A DNA stretch of 64,000 nucleotides from Stichopus chloronotus (lineage: Eukaryota; Echinodermata; Holothuroidea; Aspidochirotida; Stichopodidae). Below are positions 1 through 12,067 of the stretch, piece by piece. The position numbers and the translations under genes are program-made. The stretch is from the NCBI GenBank assembly GCA_021234535.1, contig CM037840.1:9712643-9776642 (forward strand), in the 5' to 3' direction. Every line of letters begins with the position of its first letter. The first letter of the stretch is position 1. The notes under the pieces were generated by a model. It was not told the DNA's origin. It did no database searches and saw nothing but the letters and a program-made list of their open reading frames with translations.

Positions 1-190
1 ACGCGCATGCATGGTTATATCATTGTGGCCGTGGATATCATTGAACTAGATACAATACAAAGCCGGGAACACTCTGCCACGACAACCTGCGACACGAAGG
101 TGACAAACCACGGAGTCTGCTGTGGTCGTGGCGGTGTGACCGGTTCCACGACTAGAGTTCAGCTGTGTCGAAAGCCGTCGCCGGGCCCCA

Positions 191-430
191 TTAAATATCT
201 TCAATTGTAGTCGGGTGCATTCGGTACATTTTAAGCCCTGTTAAAACCGCCACGACTACCAAAGAGTGTCTACTCAGGTGCGTTGTCAAGGAGGGAGAGA
301 AAGAGGTGACCGCCCCCCCCCCCTCCTTTGCCATATTGTGGTATTTTTTTAGATCTTCGCTAGAAATGCCCAGGAGCATAGGCATAGCCAGGGAAAGGAG
401 GGCGAATAAGGCGACCCTGTTTGATCTCAT
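191..430 (-). CDS. Candidate small secreted protein or first exon
   Basis: A 79-codon frame with a signal-peptide-like start: MRSN, then a hydrophobic run (ALFALLSLAMPMLLG), then ISSEDLKKYHNMAKEGGG. It crosses a poly-C tract, and the part after about residue 38 looks non-coding, so the true exon may be shorter. No good splice donor and no homology are recognised. Confidence 0.22.
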   Translation of the reverse strand: MRSNRVALFALLSLAMPMLLGISSEDLKKYHNMAKEGGGAVTSFSPSLTTHLSRHSLVVVAVLTGLKMYRMHPTTIEDI

Positions 431-639
431 TTTCGCTTTGTGTCCCGCGATATCGCTTAATAGTAATTCCCTCAGTTAGTTTGCGGCAGGCCTACCAAGG
501 CAGGGGACGAATGCAGGGTTGGGAGCATGTATGTATGCATGTAACACACCAAGGAAGGGCCGTTTTCTACTATCTGAGTGATTTGTAGAGCCAAACGTTT
601 CTTTGAATGCTCATCTCGGCATTGCATCATTTTTCACAG

Positions 640-830
640 ACTAATTGTTTTCTCAGTAATTGAGAAATTGTACACATGAGATCTATGTTTCAAGGCTGGT
701 TCATGCAACTAAAAAGACTAAGGAAGGGCTATTTCCGGCCATCTGAGGGGTTTGTAAAACTCAAAATTTTCTTCTAAGTTCCGCGCCAACAGATAGTGGC
801 GCTCCGCTTAGATAGTCTCCATGAGTTCGC
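640..830. repeat. Dispersed repeat R2, copy
   Basis: Shares a block (AAGGAAGGGCTATTTCCGGC ... CCATCTGAGG ... CCGCGCCAACAGATAGTGGC) with copies at 4170-4340, 4760-4910 and 5140-5250, and with a fragment at 39630-39700. Confidence 0.6.
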
Positions 831-1149
831 ACCCCCCTTGACATATTCCTGACTACGCCCCTGTGTCTACTATTTATGTAAATTGTCTACGTCGTAAGAT
901 CTTTGGTAGTCCTCTAAAATGCTCCAGTTTGCTGGAGATCTGCAGATTTCAAAATTTCCGGGGAAGTATGCCTCCCGGACCCTCTAGCAACTGCATGCTT
1001 ACGGCACGCGCCAGCCGCTTCCGTATTTGGAAAAAGGTCCACATGTTGGAAAAAAGACCCAACCCTCCACATGGGCTGGCTACGGGCATGTGTTATACTT
1101 GCCTGATGTACGAAGCATGTCAGAGAAAGACTTAGTAAAACGATTGTAG

Positions 1150-1990
1150 TTAACTCCCCAGAAATTCTGCAAAGAGGGTACCCCATGGTAGAGTGACCAT
1201 GGGTACAGGAGGGTCCCGTTGGGTGGTATAAATGAAAATGTGTCCGTGCCAATGCGTGTGAGTGTTTGTGTGTGTGTGCGTGTGCACGTGTGTGCGCGTG
1301 CGCGTGTGTGTGTGTATGGGTCCGGACCTGTCCAAATTGTGGTTTTCCCAGAATAGTTCGAAAAGTATATGAGTGATTAAGTTTAAACTTGGGAAGGTTG
1401 TACATGATGCCAATACGTCCAAGATGTATTAGTTGTATGGTAAATCAAAATCAGCATCTGGGCAATAGACACCACCTTTTTAAATTTAGCCAAAACATCT
1501 TTAACAGAAATGGCCCCTGTGGATAATGTCTTTTATGAGAACATTATTTTTAGGTCAAACAATAGTTTGCAGAATCAGATCCTACACAGTTAAATAGGAG
1601 ACTAATGTGCTATAATATATACAGGGATGCCCTTATATCCTGTCCCTAACTCTAACCACTAAGCCTATGGGCCCTACCCCTAACTCTAACCCAATGTTAT
1701 AATTGTGTTATGTAGCGTAACATGCACAGATGCTTTTGAGCCCGTTATTGTTATCGTTACTTGAGCCTATAGTAGCACCAGGCTATAACCTTAAGTTAGC
1801 TACCTTACAGTAGATATCAGTTTGAGATATTCGGCTCTGCTTACCACCATTTTGTGCTTGAAGAATATTTGCCACTGAATTACAACTACTGTAGTCCCCC
1901 GCACTATGTCTCTGTGAGGTGTGGTTGCAGTAAACTATTACAAATCCCTATGTGAATGCCCTGTATTGAAGTCAATGCATGTTGGCGATG
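1150..1990 (+). repeat. Dispersed repeat R1, copy 1
   Basis: Shares two blocks with 28670-29440: GGGTACCCCATGGTAGAGTG near 1178, then a GT-rich stretch, and CTGCTTACCACCATTTTGTG through GTGGTTGCAGTAAACTATTA (1835-1940). The middle differs. A reverse-oriented partial copy is at 37020-37290. No ORF is shared. Confidence 0.75.
1244..1316. repeat. GT-rich microsatellite
   Basis: Imperfect (GT)n with GC and CA interruptions, inside R1 copy 1. Confidence 0.85.
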
Positions 1991-2698
1991 AGATACGCAA
2001 CTCCGTGGATTGCCCTCTCGTTAATGTTGCAATATCGAGGGGAGAGTCACGTAAGCGGCCAAGAACTATAACAACAACAACAAAAGAAACATTGCACTGG
2101 AAATGCAAATAAGATTATTATTATTGGGTAAAATTCAAACGATTGACTTCAAATTGTGCTCAAATCAGCAGCAGACACATTTGCAAAGGCATATTTCTTT
2201 AATACAAACAACTTTCCGAGAAGAATGGACACTTTTGTACAGGAAATGTTGCCCGTATAAAATCGGTTTGTTTTCACTTAAGTGTCATAAATACTAAAAT
2301 GCAAAGTCGAACTTGTAATAAAGTTGTTTCTGAAGATCAGATTGCTTTTTTAACATATTGGAAATTCAGCATAGTCTCTTGTAATTTATTGTCGCATAAA
2401 CTTTGTGATATCACGTTTAGTCGAGCCAGACAGTGTGCAGTGCACGAGACAGAAATTTTGGGGACGCAACAGATGATGTTGAAAAATAAAGGAGAGAAAA
2501 AAGTGGAGGCAGAAATGATGAAGGAGTTGGGGAGAACTGGCAGGTCTAAAGTGTGGGGGGAGGCTGTCAAACTGCGGGGCTCTTGTGACATTAAAAACTA
2601 AGACGATACAGAGTAACAATTCAATTGAAACAAGGTGTTCACAAAGGTGTGAAATGGTTGATACGAGATTTCTATCGGCTATTCATGCGTCTGTTGCT

Positions 2699-2701
<3 letters not shown>
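1991..2701. other. No supported gene
   Basis: Short overlapping ORFs on both strands without family features. I see nothing convincing. Confidence 0.5.
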
Positions 2702-2777
<76 letters not shown>

Positions 2778-2920
2778 AATATATATATATTCTTTTTATA
2801 TATATATTGAATATAAATATATGTATATTCTTTATATATATATAAAGAATATATATATATTCTATATATATATATATATATATATAAAGAATATATATAT
2901 ATTCTTTATATTCTTTAGAC
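2702..2920. repeat. TA microsatellite with palindromic AAAGAATATATATATTCTTT units
   Basis: About 70 bp of pure TA, followed by repeated AAAGAATATATATATATTCTTT palindromes separated by TA runs. Prone to cruciform formation and likely to be collapsed or unstable in assembly. Confidence 0.9.
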
Positions 2921-3397
2921 TTTCAACCTCCGAAGCGTGCGTTCAACTTTCTTCAGTCGCATGGCTCTTCACTGGTAAATCTTTTTGAAACGTCAACGGC
3001 TGTACACTACGTAAGCAGGCTGTGTCATCGTATCTTTTCTCGCTTCTCATTATCATCGTCATGTAACTCCAGGTGCGAATTTGAGGGGGTGAGGGGCCCT
3101 GTCCCCGTTAAAAAATGTTGATTTTTCCAGCTTTTTTAGACAGTGTACAGCCCTATCCAATTAGCACACTAAGCTTATGTGACGTGTCATCGGAACTTTG
3201 TTCATTATTTGCTACAAAATACTAGTCACTTAATTCTATTACCCACAATTTTGGCACCCTTGATAATATTCTGCCTCATATGGACCACAGCCATTACCAA
3301 AAATATTATTCTGGTGGTTACTTTTGAGCACAAGGGCTGACGCAACCTGGGGTGTGGGGGTCCCCCCCCCCCCCGAGAAAAAATTTGGGAGAGCGAC

Positions 3398-4060
3398 GAT
3401 AGTAGGAAAATCTGAAATAGGCCTACCAGTTAAAATTCTTCATATCTCAGTCTAGCACATTTTTTTACATAGAGACATGTTTTTATTGCATCAAATTGTG
3501 TCTAAGGTTACCTGGTAATTGAAAAATTTCTCAGTAAATCTGGCTTCAGTTAGAATTTCTCATATCGAAATGTAGAAGCGTTGATAGTCGGAAAATCTGA
3601 AATACTAGTTGAAATTCTTCATATTTCAGTCTAGCACATTTATGACTTCAAAATATACCAAATATGGCACCAGATTGCATCTAAGGTTACCCAGTAGGTG
3701 AAAAATATTTCAAAGGGGATGAGTGACACCTCCTCTCTTACAACCCTCTCCCAGGCCAACTATCACTCATCTCATTTTCCCCATCTAACAAAATTCTTTA
3801 TTGCACAGCATTTTTTTTTCTCATCAAGCTTACTATCATTAACATAGGTATCGATACAAGAACTATCTTTATACTTTATTATGCAATCATTGTCGCTTGT
3901 AGCAGAGTAAGAACATTAATCGCCAGAGAGTAAAAATTGGTGGGATTTCACTAGAACAGTAATTTCTTAGGAACAATTGATCACTTCAATGGAAAATATT
4001 GCACCTGATTTTGTCCAAGGTTACCAGGAAAGTTGGAGATTTCGAAACAAAAAAGAAGTG
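3398..4060. repeat. Diverged tandem repeat R3, period about 185 bp
   Basis: Units start at 3398 and 3583 (GATAGTAGGAAAATCTGAAA and GATAGTCGGAAAATCTGAAA), each followed by TTCAT-AT-TCAGTCTAGCACA and CTAAGGTTACC. A weaker third unit covers about 3920-4050. A related fragment is at 47640-47870. Confidence 0.65.
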
Positions 4061-4169
4061 TTATCGTTATACAGCTAAAGTTGTTGAATTAACTTTCTGG
4101 AAATGACTATAGCAAAAATAGTCTAGTTACGATGACTACCATTTTTCCATAAGATGTTTTTATCTTTAA

Positions 4170-4340
4170 CTGAGAAATTGCAGACATAAGATGTTCTTTA
4201 AAGGCTGGGTGCATGCAGCTCAAGTACCCCCGAAAAATGCCGTTTCCTGCCATCTGGAGCTTTTGAAAAGCCAAAATATTCTTGTACACTCCGCTCCAAT
4301 CAGTAGTTACTAGTTTTGCATCGCTTAGGTAGTAAGTCCG
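4170..4340. repeat. Dispersed repeat R2, copy
   Basis: CCATCTGGAGCTTTTGAAAA, CCAAAATATTCTTG and CTCCGCTCCAA blocks, as at 4800-4870. Confidence 0.6.
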
Positions 4341-4759
4341 CTGGTTAATAATAAAAATAAGAAACAATCTCTGCTTCCGCTTAATTTCTAGGCGCCAGTG
4401 CGCCAATGTGTTCATCAAATAGTATTTATAGAGAAAAAAAAAATAAATAAAATGAAACAGAAAGTGTAGCTTAGTATGATTCTTGAATCACCTTAGAAAC
4501 ACTGATGTGTGCCACAAACATAATTTAGACAATCTCTGTCCCGCCCCCCCCCCCCTTCTCAAAAATTTAAAAATGTAAGTGTCGGTATTCCTATGTGTTC
4601 AGCAAAACGTATTTGTCAAGTTGTGACAAATACTTGTGGCTAGCCTAGTCAGAGTTGTTAGCTGATGTGCGAGATGGTGCGCCAGGTGAAACAAAATATG
4701 AATATCACAGAAAACGTTAAGTTCATTTCACCCAGCAAGATGAAGAAGTCATCATGAAA

Positions 4760-5250
4760 ATATCCATATTCAAGGCCGGGAACATGCAGATCAAGTGCAC
4801 CCAGGCAGTGCCGTTTTCATGCCATCTGGAGCTTTGGAAAAGCCAAAATTTTCTCGGACGCTCTGGGCCAACCAAGGTGATGCTTCGCTTAAATAGTAAC
4901 ACCTCTAGTTGGTAACAGACTTAATTATTTCAAACAATTTCTGCCACAACCGAATGACTAGGCACCTGGTAAGCCCAAACGTGCTTATCAAAACATATTT
5001 GTCGAGAAGCAAAAAAAAAAAACATGAGAGACGATGCGTAACTTGTTATGATTATTGTATCACCGTAGATACGCTGATTTGTATTACCAATTTATATGAA
5101 TTGATTTTTCTTTTCGCTGGAATCAATTAATAGCAGACATGATATCCATATTCGAGGCTAAGAACATGCGGGTCAAGTACACCCACGAGGCGTCGTTTTC
5201 CTGCCATATAGAGCTTTTGAAAAGCCAGAGTTTTTTTGAAGTTTCTGGCT
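4760..5250. repeat. Dispersed repeat R2, two adjacent copies
   Basis: Copies at about 4760-4910 and 5140-5250. Each reads GAACATGC(A/G)G(A/G)TCAAGT, then CACCCA, CCGTTTTC-like and CCAT(C/A)T(G/A)GAGCTTT. A TA-rich spacer separates them. Confidence 0.6.
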
Positions 5251-5867
5251 GTGAGTTCTCCGCTACAGTCGATTTGAGTTTGAAGAGACCGCCCGATACC
5301 AACTGAGGTTTTGAATAAATTCCGTGTGATCTTGTCCTTGGTTTTCCGTGCACACCTTTAACTTATACATGTTAATGTCATAAGTTTTTTTTCTTATAAA
5401 AGAGTGAAACTTTTGAAATGAACTTAATAGACATAGAATGAAAATACATCATTTGGTGCGCTTAATAACACTGGATGTGGGAGGGGGGAAGGTCGGGTTC
5501 ATGACGGACTGATTTTGCACCTCGGTTAATTTTATTTACCTTTTGAAATGGCTGTACTTGTGAAGGTCGCCTCAACTGTGATTCCAAGAAATTTGATGCT
5601 GTCTGTCTTCATTAATTTACAGTTAACGGTGTAGGCAATCGGTTGGTTATTTGGTAAGTCAGTGAGAAAGTCAGGTTGCTCGGTGGTTGACCACATTGTA
5701 CATGTAATGATCCCTGTCCCGAAGCAGAAATAAGAAACAATTGAAAATGGTAATGCAACCCACTCTTTAGAAATTGAATAAATTACGTTTGTCCTGAACT
5801 AGAGGCAGGTCTCTTACAATTAAGAACGGTGATCAAACAAGGATGGAAAAGTTGAAAGAAAAAAAGA
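5251..5867. other. No supported gene; internal duplication
   Basis: Part of this stretch (about 5640-5765) resembles 6440-6545 on the other side of T1 (GTTGCT-CGTGGTT and TGAGATGGTAAT/AAAATGGTAAT blocks), so T1 lies between two copies of a short flank. No gene is seen. Confidence 0.4.
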
Positions 5868-6415
5868 CCATCATCATACTGATTTCATCATGTCTGCATA
5901 CTTTTGCAAATTTGAACTCTGATAGGTAACAGCAGTAACGATATGAAAATACACTTTCCTCTTTTTTCCTCTTGATTCGATCCGATTGTTTTATTTCTCA
6001 TTGTCTGTTGGTGACAGTTTGAGTACTCATTTGATACCATACTAGACGATTACGATGTCACCATTCCTGTTGCTCGCCATTGAATTGCCCCTTCAAGAGT
6101 GTTGTTGAGTCGATCCATTTATATCAACAACAGACGGTTCTTTTGCACTTAGAATAATGGTTTCAATAAGTCAGCCATGCATGTCGCTGACGGAGCAAAT
6201 ATGACAAAAAGCTCAATTTGGACATTCCTTCTCCATTTTGTTTTATCGGATGTGTGTTGTGGAATTCGCTTACCTATCAAAAACCTGATCACAATTCTCC
6301 CATATTTGCAGTGGTTCATTCTTACACCTTTCTGCTAGAAGGTCTTTTGATTCTAACTCTTAAATGAACAGCTAAGCTAAAGTTTCTAATTTGCGGACAC
6401 GCTTACTTTCAATAT
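5868..6415 (-). pseudogene. T1: highly decayed TRIM-family fragment (coiled-coil end plus first propeller blades)
   Basis: No long frame is open here, but the nucleotide sequence aligns by eye with T6 44900-45480. Examples are the stretch around 5915-5940 (GAACTCTGATA...AACAGCAGTAACG), the segment near 6058-6080 (CACCATTCCTGTTGCTCG), which is identical in T6, and ATATCAACAACAGAC near 6120. It represents the end of the coiled coil and the first two propeller blades. Both ends are lost. This is the most degraded of the seven family loci. Confidence 0.75.
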
Positions 6416-6539
6416 TGTCAACTGTTTTATCAGCCGGCCAGTCGAGCAAGAAATTACGTTGCTACGTGGTTTGTCCTTGCATCAAAATTAATGATCACAA
6501 TCCAAAAGCACAAACAGGAAGTTTCTTTTTGAGATGGTA

Positions 6540-7850
6540 ATTAAACATTTTACAGAAATATTAATTACAAAGAAACAAAGCTATGATTGCAAGTAAAAGT
6601 GGAACTAGATTACAAGACTGCTAGGCTACTCACATTGTAATATTCACCTAGGTGAGAAGTAAGTTACCTTTTGGTAAAGTGTAAAGTTGATTCCAATCAA
6701 TAAAATTGGAAACCTTTAAATTTGTGAGATCTCCCAAATGATACTATAGTGGTTCTATCACTATCATGGATAACGGATGAGCAAAGTGTAATTAATTTAT
6801 TAATTGGAGGTATTGTCAATACAAAAATGTGCCGCTACGAAGATTAAAGTGAGCATGAAGTGAGAGCACAGATGAGAAAAAACATTTCCTCGATTTGGGT
6901 GGTCATGAGCCATTTCGAATGCTGGACCCGGTTATTCATTGAAACAAGAAATAGACACCTACAGAAAAACAACCAAAAACAGAAGACTCGACAAAATCCA
7001 GAGCGCATTTTTCTGATTATTACTTGTTACGAAAATCTTTGGCAAATGGTAAGGAAAATCAAATGCACAGACATGTACCTGAGCAAAAGTAAAGCACAGA
7101 GAAGAGATAATAGAAGTACAAGGGAAAAATTGACAAAATAAGAATGGGAGAAAGAAAAGAACTCCAGCATGGTAAAGCCAAACAACTCCTGTAGCGGTCA
7201 GCACATGACACAGAAATGTAACCTATGTGAGGCCTTAACAGTAATAGCCTACGTTTACTCTACACTATAACAGAAATGTTAGCTTAACGACAATAGACAC
7301 GAGAGCTATAGGCATAATTTAACCTTGCACCTAGCTTAAAGGATCAAACAAACCCAAAATGACCAAGCTCTACCAACTTGTAAACTACAGGTATACTGCA
7401 TATCTTTACTGGTCCCATACCAACATTAGATTATGCACGCCCACGACTCTGTTGAAGCACGTGTGAGGCGATCCAGCTTATATACTGCATAAGGATATAA
7501 GGATCGGCCAAATTAGATAATTCTGCTCACATAAGACACAAAAATGTAAAGTTGAACTTTGATTTTCTCCGCTGTGCATCTCAAATACATGTCCCAATAA
7601 ATCAATTAAACCTCAAACCCTTCTCCTAACATACAAAACAGTGACACTACAATGTGGTTATTGAGCCTAAACACACTTCTATAGCAAAACTATTGGCATC
7701 TCGCATTAATATTCAGATTACAGGCTTCATTTGCAGATAAGCATATAGGTTCTCCAGCAGCTCCCATTTCTCCATAAAGCCGCAAGTGGCATTCAACCCA
7801 TTTAACTTACATAGTGGATTAATTTACAACAAAATGTTTCATGCACTCTT
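6540..7850. repeat. Segmental duplication block P, copy 1 (3' flank of T2)
   Basis: Aligns with 42180-43560, for example GTGGCATTCAACCCATTT near 7787 against GTGACATTCAGCTCATTT near 43411. Diverged, with many indels. It follows the 3' side of T2 just as its partner follows T6. No coding frame is conserved between the two copies. Confidence 0.7.
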
Positions 7851-8889
7851 CGTAACAGTGACATTCCTACATAAAGCCAAATTAATCAGGCAACTGTGCG
7901 GACACTCTATAACATGTATTCGATTCTCTGTCTTTCCTCCTTCCTGCCCAGTAACATAATGCAAATTTAAGATGAAAGCTTTAGTTTCACATAATCTGAC
8001 AGAGCGACATCTACTACGAACAGTTGTGTTCCAGTGCTCGTATGTGATTAACCTAATAACTCTACAAGTACTGGAAAAAGAAAGGAAAGTTACCGACTTG
8101 ACTTTTAGAAAAAAAATATGTATATACTTTAATTGCATAATTTGTACACAGTTTGTATTTTGTAAACACACCGAGCCGCAAAACCTTATGACTTTTTAAA
8201 AAAATCTTCAAATACAAATGAAGTGTAACTGTTGAGTCAGTTAGAGAGTTACAGTGCACAGAGGAACATTTAAACTGAAACAGATAAAAGTTTCTTTGTG
8301 GGTTGATAAAATATACAACGTTGTCAAGAAATACGTGATGGATTTCCACTACTTTTTGCTGAGTTGAAAGGGAATCAGTGGAGAGTACGTCCAGAACTCG
8401 AGACCGGTCACTTTCCATTGGGATAGGCTGATCGGAGAATTATTCAGAGCAAAGAAATGCGCATGTTTCAAAATTTCATATGAAACCATAAAATGTTGCG
8501 ACACCCTTCAACGAGAAAATCCAATGAAAAAGGGAGTGACACTACTATAAAAAACTAGAACATGTACTACATTCAAGCAAAAGGTTTCTGCTTGAAAAAC
8601 ACGAGCAATAAAAAGAAATAGATTTAAAAAAAAAACAGATTTCACACAATATTTCGTTCTTCGAATGTGACTTGAAATTCCCGATATACCTATATAATCA
8701 TGAGACATACAATGTTTTTTCATACTTTAATTCATTTCTGATAGCAGCTTTCTTCTCTGGTTCGCATGAAATCGCCTACCAGTATAAAAAAGGCAAAATG
8801 AACACAGATGAAAAGGGTATATTCATATGTTCTTCGTCTTTTCGATTTCCTGCAATGTTCTTAACCGATCAATTCACACAAACGATATT
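7851..8889. other. No supported gene between block P and T2
   Basis: AT-rich sequence with short ORFs in both directions, none with recognisable features. Confidence 0.5.
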
Positions 8890-10165
8890 CTAAATTACTG
8901 CAGTGCCATACTCATACATTTTTACCCGAAGTATTCTTTTCGGATTCTACCCGAAGTATTCTTTTCGGATTCTGCCACTTCTACTATGGTTAAGCAAAAA
9001 GTATCATTATCTACTTTAATCTTGGTCAGTAATTGTTGTTGATTTGATAAGTTTGACGACGTCACAAATGCACTTCCTATCACAGGATCCATCACGGTCA
9101 TCATAGATACCAATTTCATCAGGTTTGCAAACTGTTGCAACCGTGAACTCTGCTAGATACCAACAATAACGCTCTGGATGTAGATTAATTTTCCTTCAAA
9201 TTGCTTCTTAATTAGATCTTGCTGTATTATTTCTCCATTTCTGTTAGTGACAGAGATATGTGAATACTCATTTGATAGTCGAGCAGAGATGACGATGTTA
9301 CCATCCCTGTTGCTCTTCATCCCAAGTATCTTCTCATCCATAGCTCTAAGCCCATTTACAGCAAAAACAGAATCTTCTCGTCCACTTACGGTAATGTCCT
9401 TAATCAGTAAGTTTTGCATGTGACTGAAAAAATCTCTGATAAAAAGGTCCCAATTTGGAATATTCCTTATTCACTTCTCCTATCAGATGTTCACGCGCTT
9501 CTCTAATGTCAGGAATACACTGGACGGCCTGTTCCCACTTGTCCTTAATAACAGCAATTTATGAAGTAATTGCTATGAAATTCTCGCACTTTCAACAACC
9601 TCTTTGGATATGTGTGATATTTTCTCTAAATCATTTTTACGCTTGTCATTTGTTTCTCTTGAGCTTTTCAAATAAACATAAAAACTTTGAATTTTTCTGA
9701 AAAGCTCATTTTCATTTTTTACAACCGTCTATAAGATGTTGTCTTTCATTGTTATATTTTCTTTCTGTAGCATTCCTAATTTTTTCATACTTTTTATTTA
9801 CGTTTTTCATTTCTTCTTCTTAATTGAGATTTGTTTGCCTTTCCTCATTTTCCCTTCTATTTTCAGTGTTCTGCTATTCCTTGCACTTTTTCCTTTCTGC
9901 TGTCGGCGAGTTTGCGCTTAACTTTGTTAACTTGATGTTTGTGCTGATTGATCAAGTAGTCTCTCTCTTTTTTTTTGGAGACGTTTTCGTTTAGTTCCCG
10001 TTTGGTTGCTTCAACAGCTTTCGGTAACTCGTAAAAGTTACTGCTTAGTTTTTGTAGCTCAGCAATTTTCACTTCCAATAATTCTATTCAGTCTTTGCTA
10101 ATTTGCACAGGCACCACAGCATAATTTTGCGCTTTCCTCTATATGTGTCAAACATTGAGTTTAAC
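8890..10165 (-). pseudogene. T2: decayed TRIM-family copy lacking RING and most of the propeller
   Basis: Recognisable pieces in family order on the minus strand: a B-box 2 remnant (CLTHIEESAKLCCGACAN) at about 10110-10165, which joins straight to the coiled-coil start with about 22 residues deleted; a coiled coil open at 9863-10078 (MEVKIAELQKLSSNFYELPK); a frame-broken coiled coil to 9420; the first propeller blades at 9153-9419; and the C-terminus at 8890-9140. The middle of the propeller (about 150 residues) is deleted between the DGS and QQLLT motifs. A 25-bp tandem duplication lies in the last part (8924-8948 and 8949-8973). The RING and B-box 1 are absent: upstream of 10165 no family similarity is seen. 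Non-functional. Confidence 0.85.
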
Positions 10166-12067
10166 ACTACAGAATTTGAAGCAAAGTCAAGAAGACTATA
10201 GAAAAAGCAAAAGGAGGATACGGATAATCTGAAAAGCAAAGCATTTCTAAAAGAGATCCAACAATCAAAGAATGACAAGGGAAAATGAATAAAGTAAGTT
10301 AACGTAAAACAAAATAATCGATATAATATCCTCTTACAAGTAGTGGACAAAAAAATAAAAAATACAACACAAATTACACACAAAAATGGAAAGAAGAATA
10401 AGGATAAAAGAAGTAAGACTACGATCAACATTGTTGATAACTAAAGATATCTACAAAGAAGAACCAACATTGAAACAACTGAGGGAGAAGTCGATCTAGA
10501 CAATAGTTTGGTTTCTTAGTCATTCAGTCACTCGGCAGATCATCAACTTGCTATTTGGCGCACTGGAAAATAGTAGAATAATAAGATTATTAACCCACTC
10601 TGTAGAAATAAAACAAAGAAATACACCTATATAAATATAGCTATAAATATAAATGTAACTAACAATAAAAAAGACGACAGTGTAGGAGTGTTTAAGACGT
10701 ATTGTAATATTCAACGAATAGAGAATGAAGTTACCTTGAAGCGTAATGTAAAATTGATTCTGATCGTCATATGGACAGAAATTAGGGGTTTATCTCTTCA
10801 ATGGTAATGATGTACAGTGAATTACTTTCATTAACCTCACGGCTAGCTGTGATCAAATGTAACTTACTTATAAATCAAAGTTATTTAGGAAGCCAGCCCA
10901 CAACAATATGCCCCCACTCCAAGCTGAAAGTTATCAAGACAAAGAGAGTGCAAATAAGATTTATGTGATTTCACCATACAAGTTATGCAAGTTTCTTTGA
11001 CGTAACGATTTTTTAAACAACTAAAAATAATTCAAGGTTGAATGAATTATCCCTCAAATAGTTTTTTGTTTCAAATGTTATGTTAAAGTGTCTCTTGAAA
11101 GGGTGGGAATATTTACCACTTGAGAGCATCTTTTTCAAGAAAGGACGATTAATCTAATGAAAAACATCAGATTTTACCGTTTTTATTTTTTTAATGTAAC
11201 ATTTGAAGACAAAATTAATCACCCCAGACAGTCAGACAGATAGTCTAAAATTCCTCCACAGTATAAAAAAACAAACAATTGATATATGTGTACACTGTGC
11301 ATCTTGCAAACTTTGCTGTCAGTCAAAGAGTAGAACCAGTTAACAATTCTGCTGTCCGGAAGTCAACTTATAGCTTAGGTAATGGGGTGATTCCAAAATA
11401 TATATATATTGACCTATAGCAATGGGCCATTCTGTACAATTGTTTATACTTTGACTATTTGTTGACAACACCGGTTATAATTATTACTAATGACTTCTTC
11501 TGTAATTGAGGGATGCAAAAGATTACTTACCGACAATAAAGGAAAGACAAACACAACAAGGACCTCTGTTTCATTTGACAGGTATTGTTTTTACTCTTTT
11601 TCTCCTATGGCTTTTCAAAAACGCTTGCTCAACGCAATGATACGGCGAAGTACCTGATGAGATTTTTTAGGGTATACGTGTCTTATTGCATGTTCCCCTT
11701 AGAAGCGATTTCATCCTTTTAAAACCAGTGCAATTTTCTCTTTAATAGACGTCTTTCTGTCAGAGTTGTTCAGCACAAAGTTCTTAGAAAGTTTCAGAGC
11801 TTCTCTATGAAGTATAAGGGCTATTTTGTGACCGTATTTTTGGTCCAATATTCCCTGTTTGGTGTAATGTCTCTTTTTGCTTTTGTTAGCTTAGAGGATC
11901 GGACAGGGATGCTTCTTTGTGAACGAAGTAGAATGGTGACTGTGCATTCGTACCCTTTAACGGGCGTGAATGACGTCAATGAGAGCCTCTGATTGGCTGG
12001 ACAATCTTGTACGTGATTGGTCCGATTTCTGCTGCAGAACCCCTTGGACAAAATTGTCCTCAAAACT
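10166..12067. other. No supported gene; duplicated flanking pieces
   Basis: About 10690-10860 resembles 6620-6750 (ATTGTAATATTCA and AAGTTACCTT anchors), and about 10905-11000 resembles 42015-42120. The rest is AT-rich with a CRE/CCAAT cluster at the right end. Confidence 0.5.
11970..12025. promoter_or_regulatory. Cluster of CRE-like and inverted CCAAT boxes
   Basis: A perfect TGACGTCA at 11971-11978, followed by GATTGGCTGG (11991-12000) and TGATTGGTCCG (near 12015), both inverted CCAAT boxes. It lies just past the T3 stop and would face leftward transcription, but no gene start is visible in 10.2-11.9 kb. Confidence 0.3.

Noticed and set aside
914..1422. His-Thr-rich minus-strand ORFs
   Set aside because: Translation of the GT/CA microsatellite inside R1.
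1640..1700. CCCTAACTCTAACC stretches resembling telomere repeats
   Set aside because: Only a few degenerate units; no array.
2585..2845. Ile-Tyr repeat ORFs
   Set aside because: Translation of the TA microsatellite.
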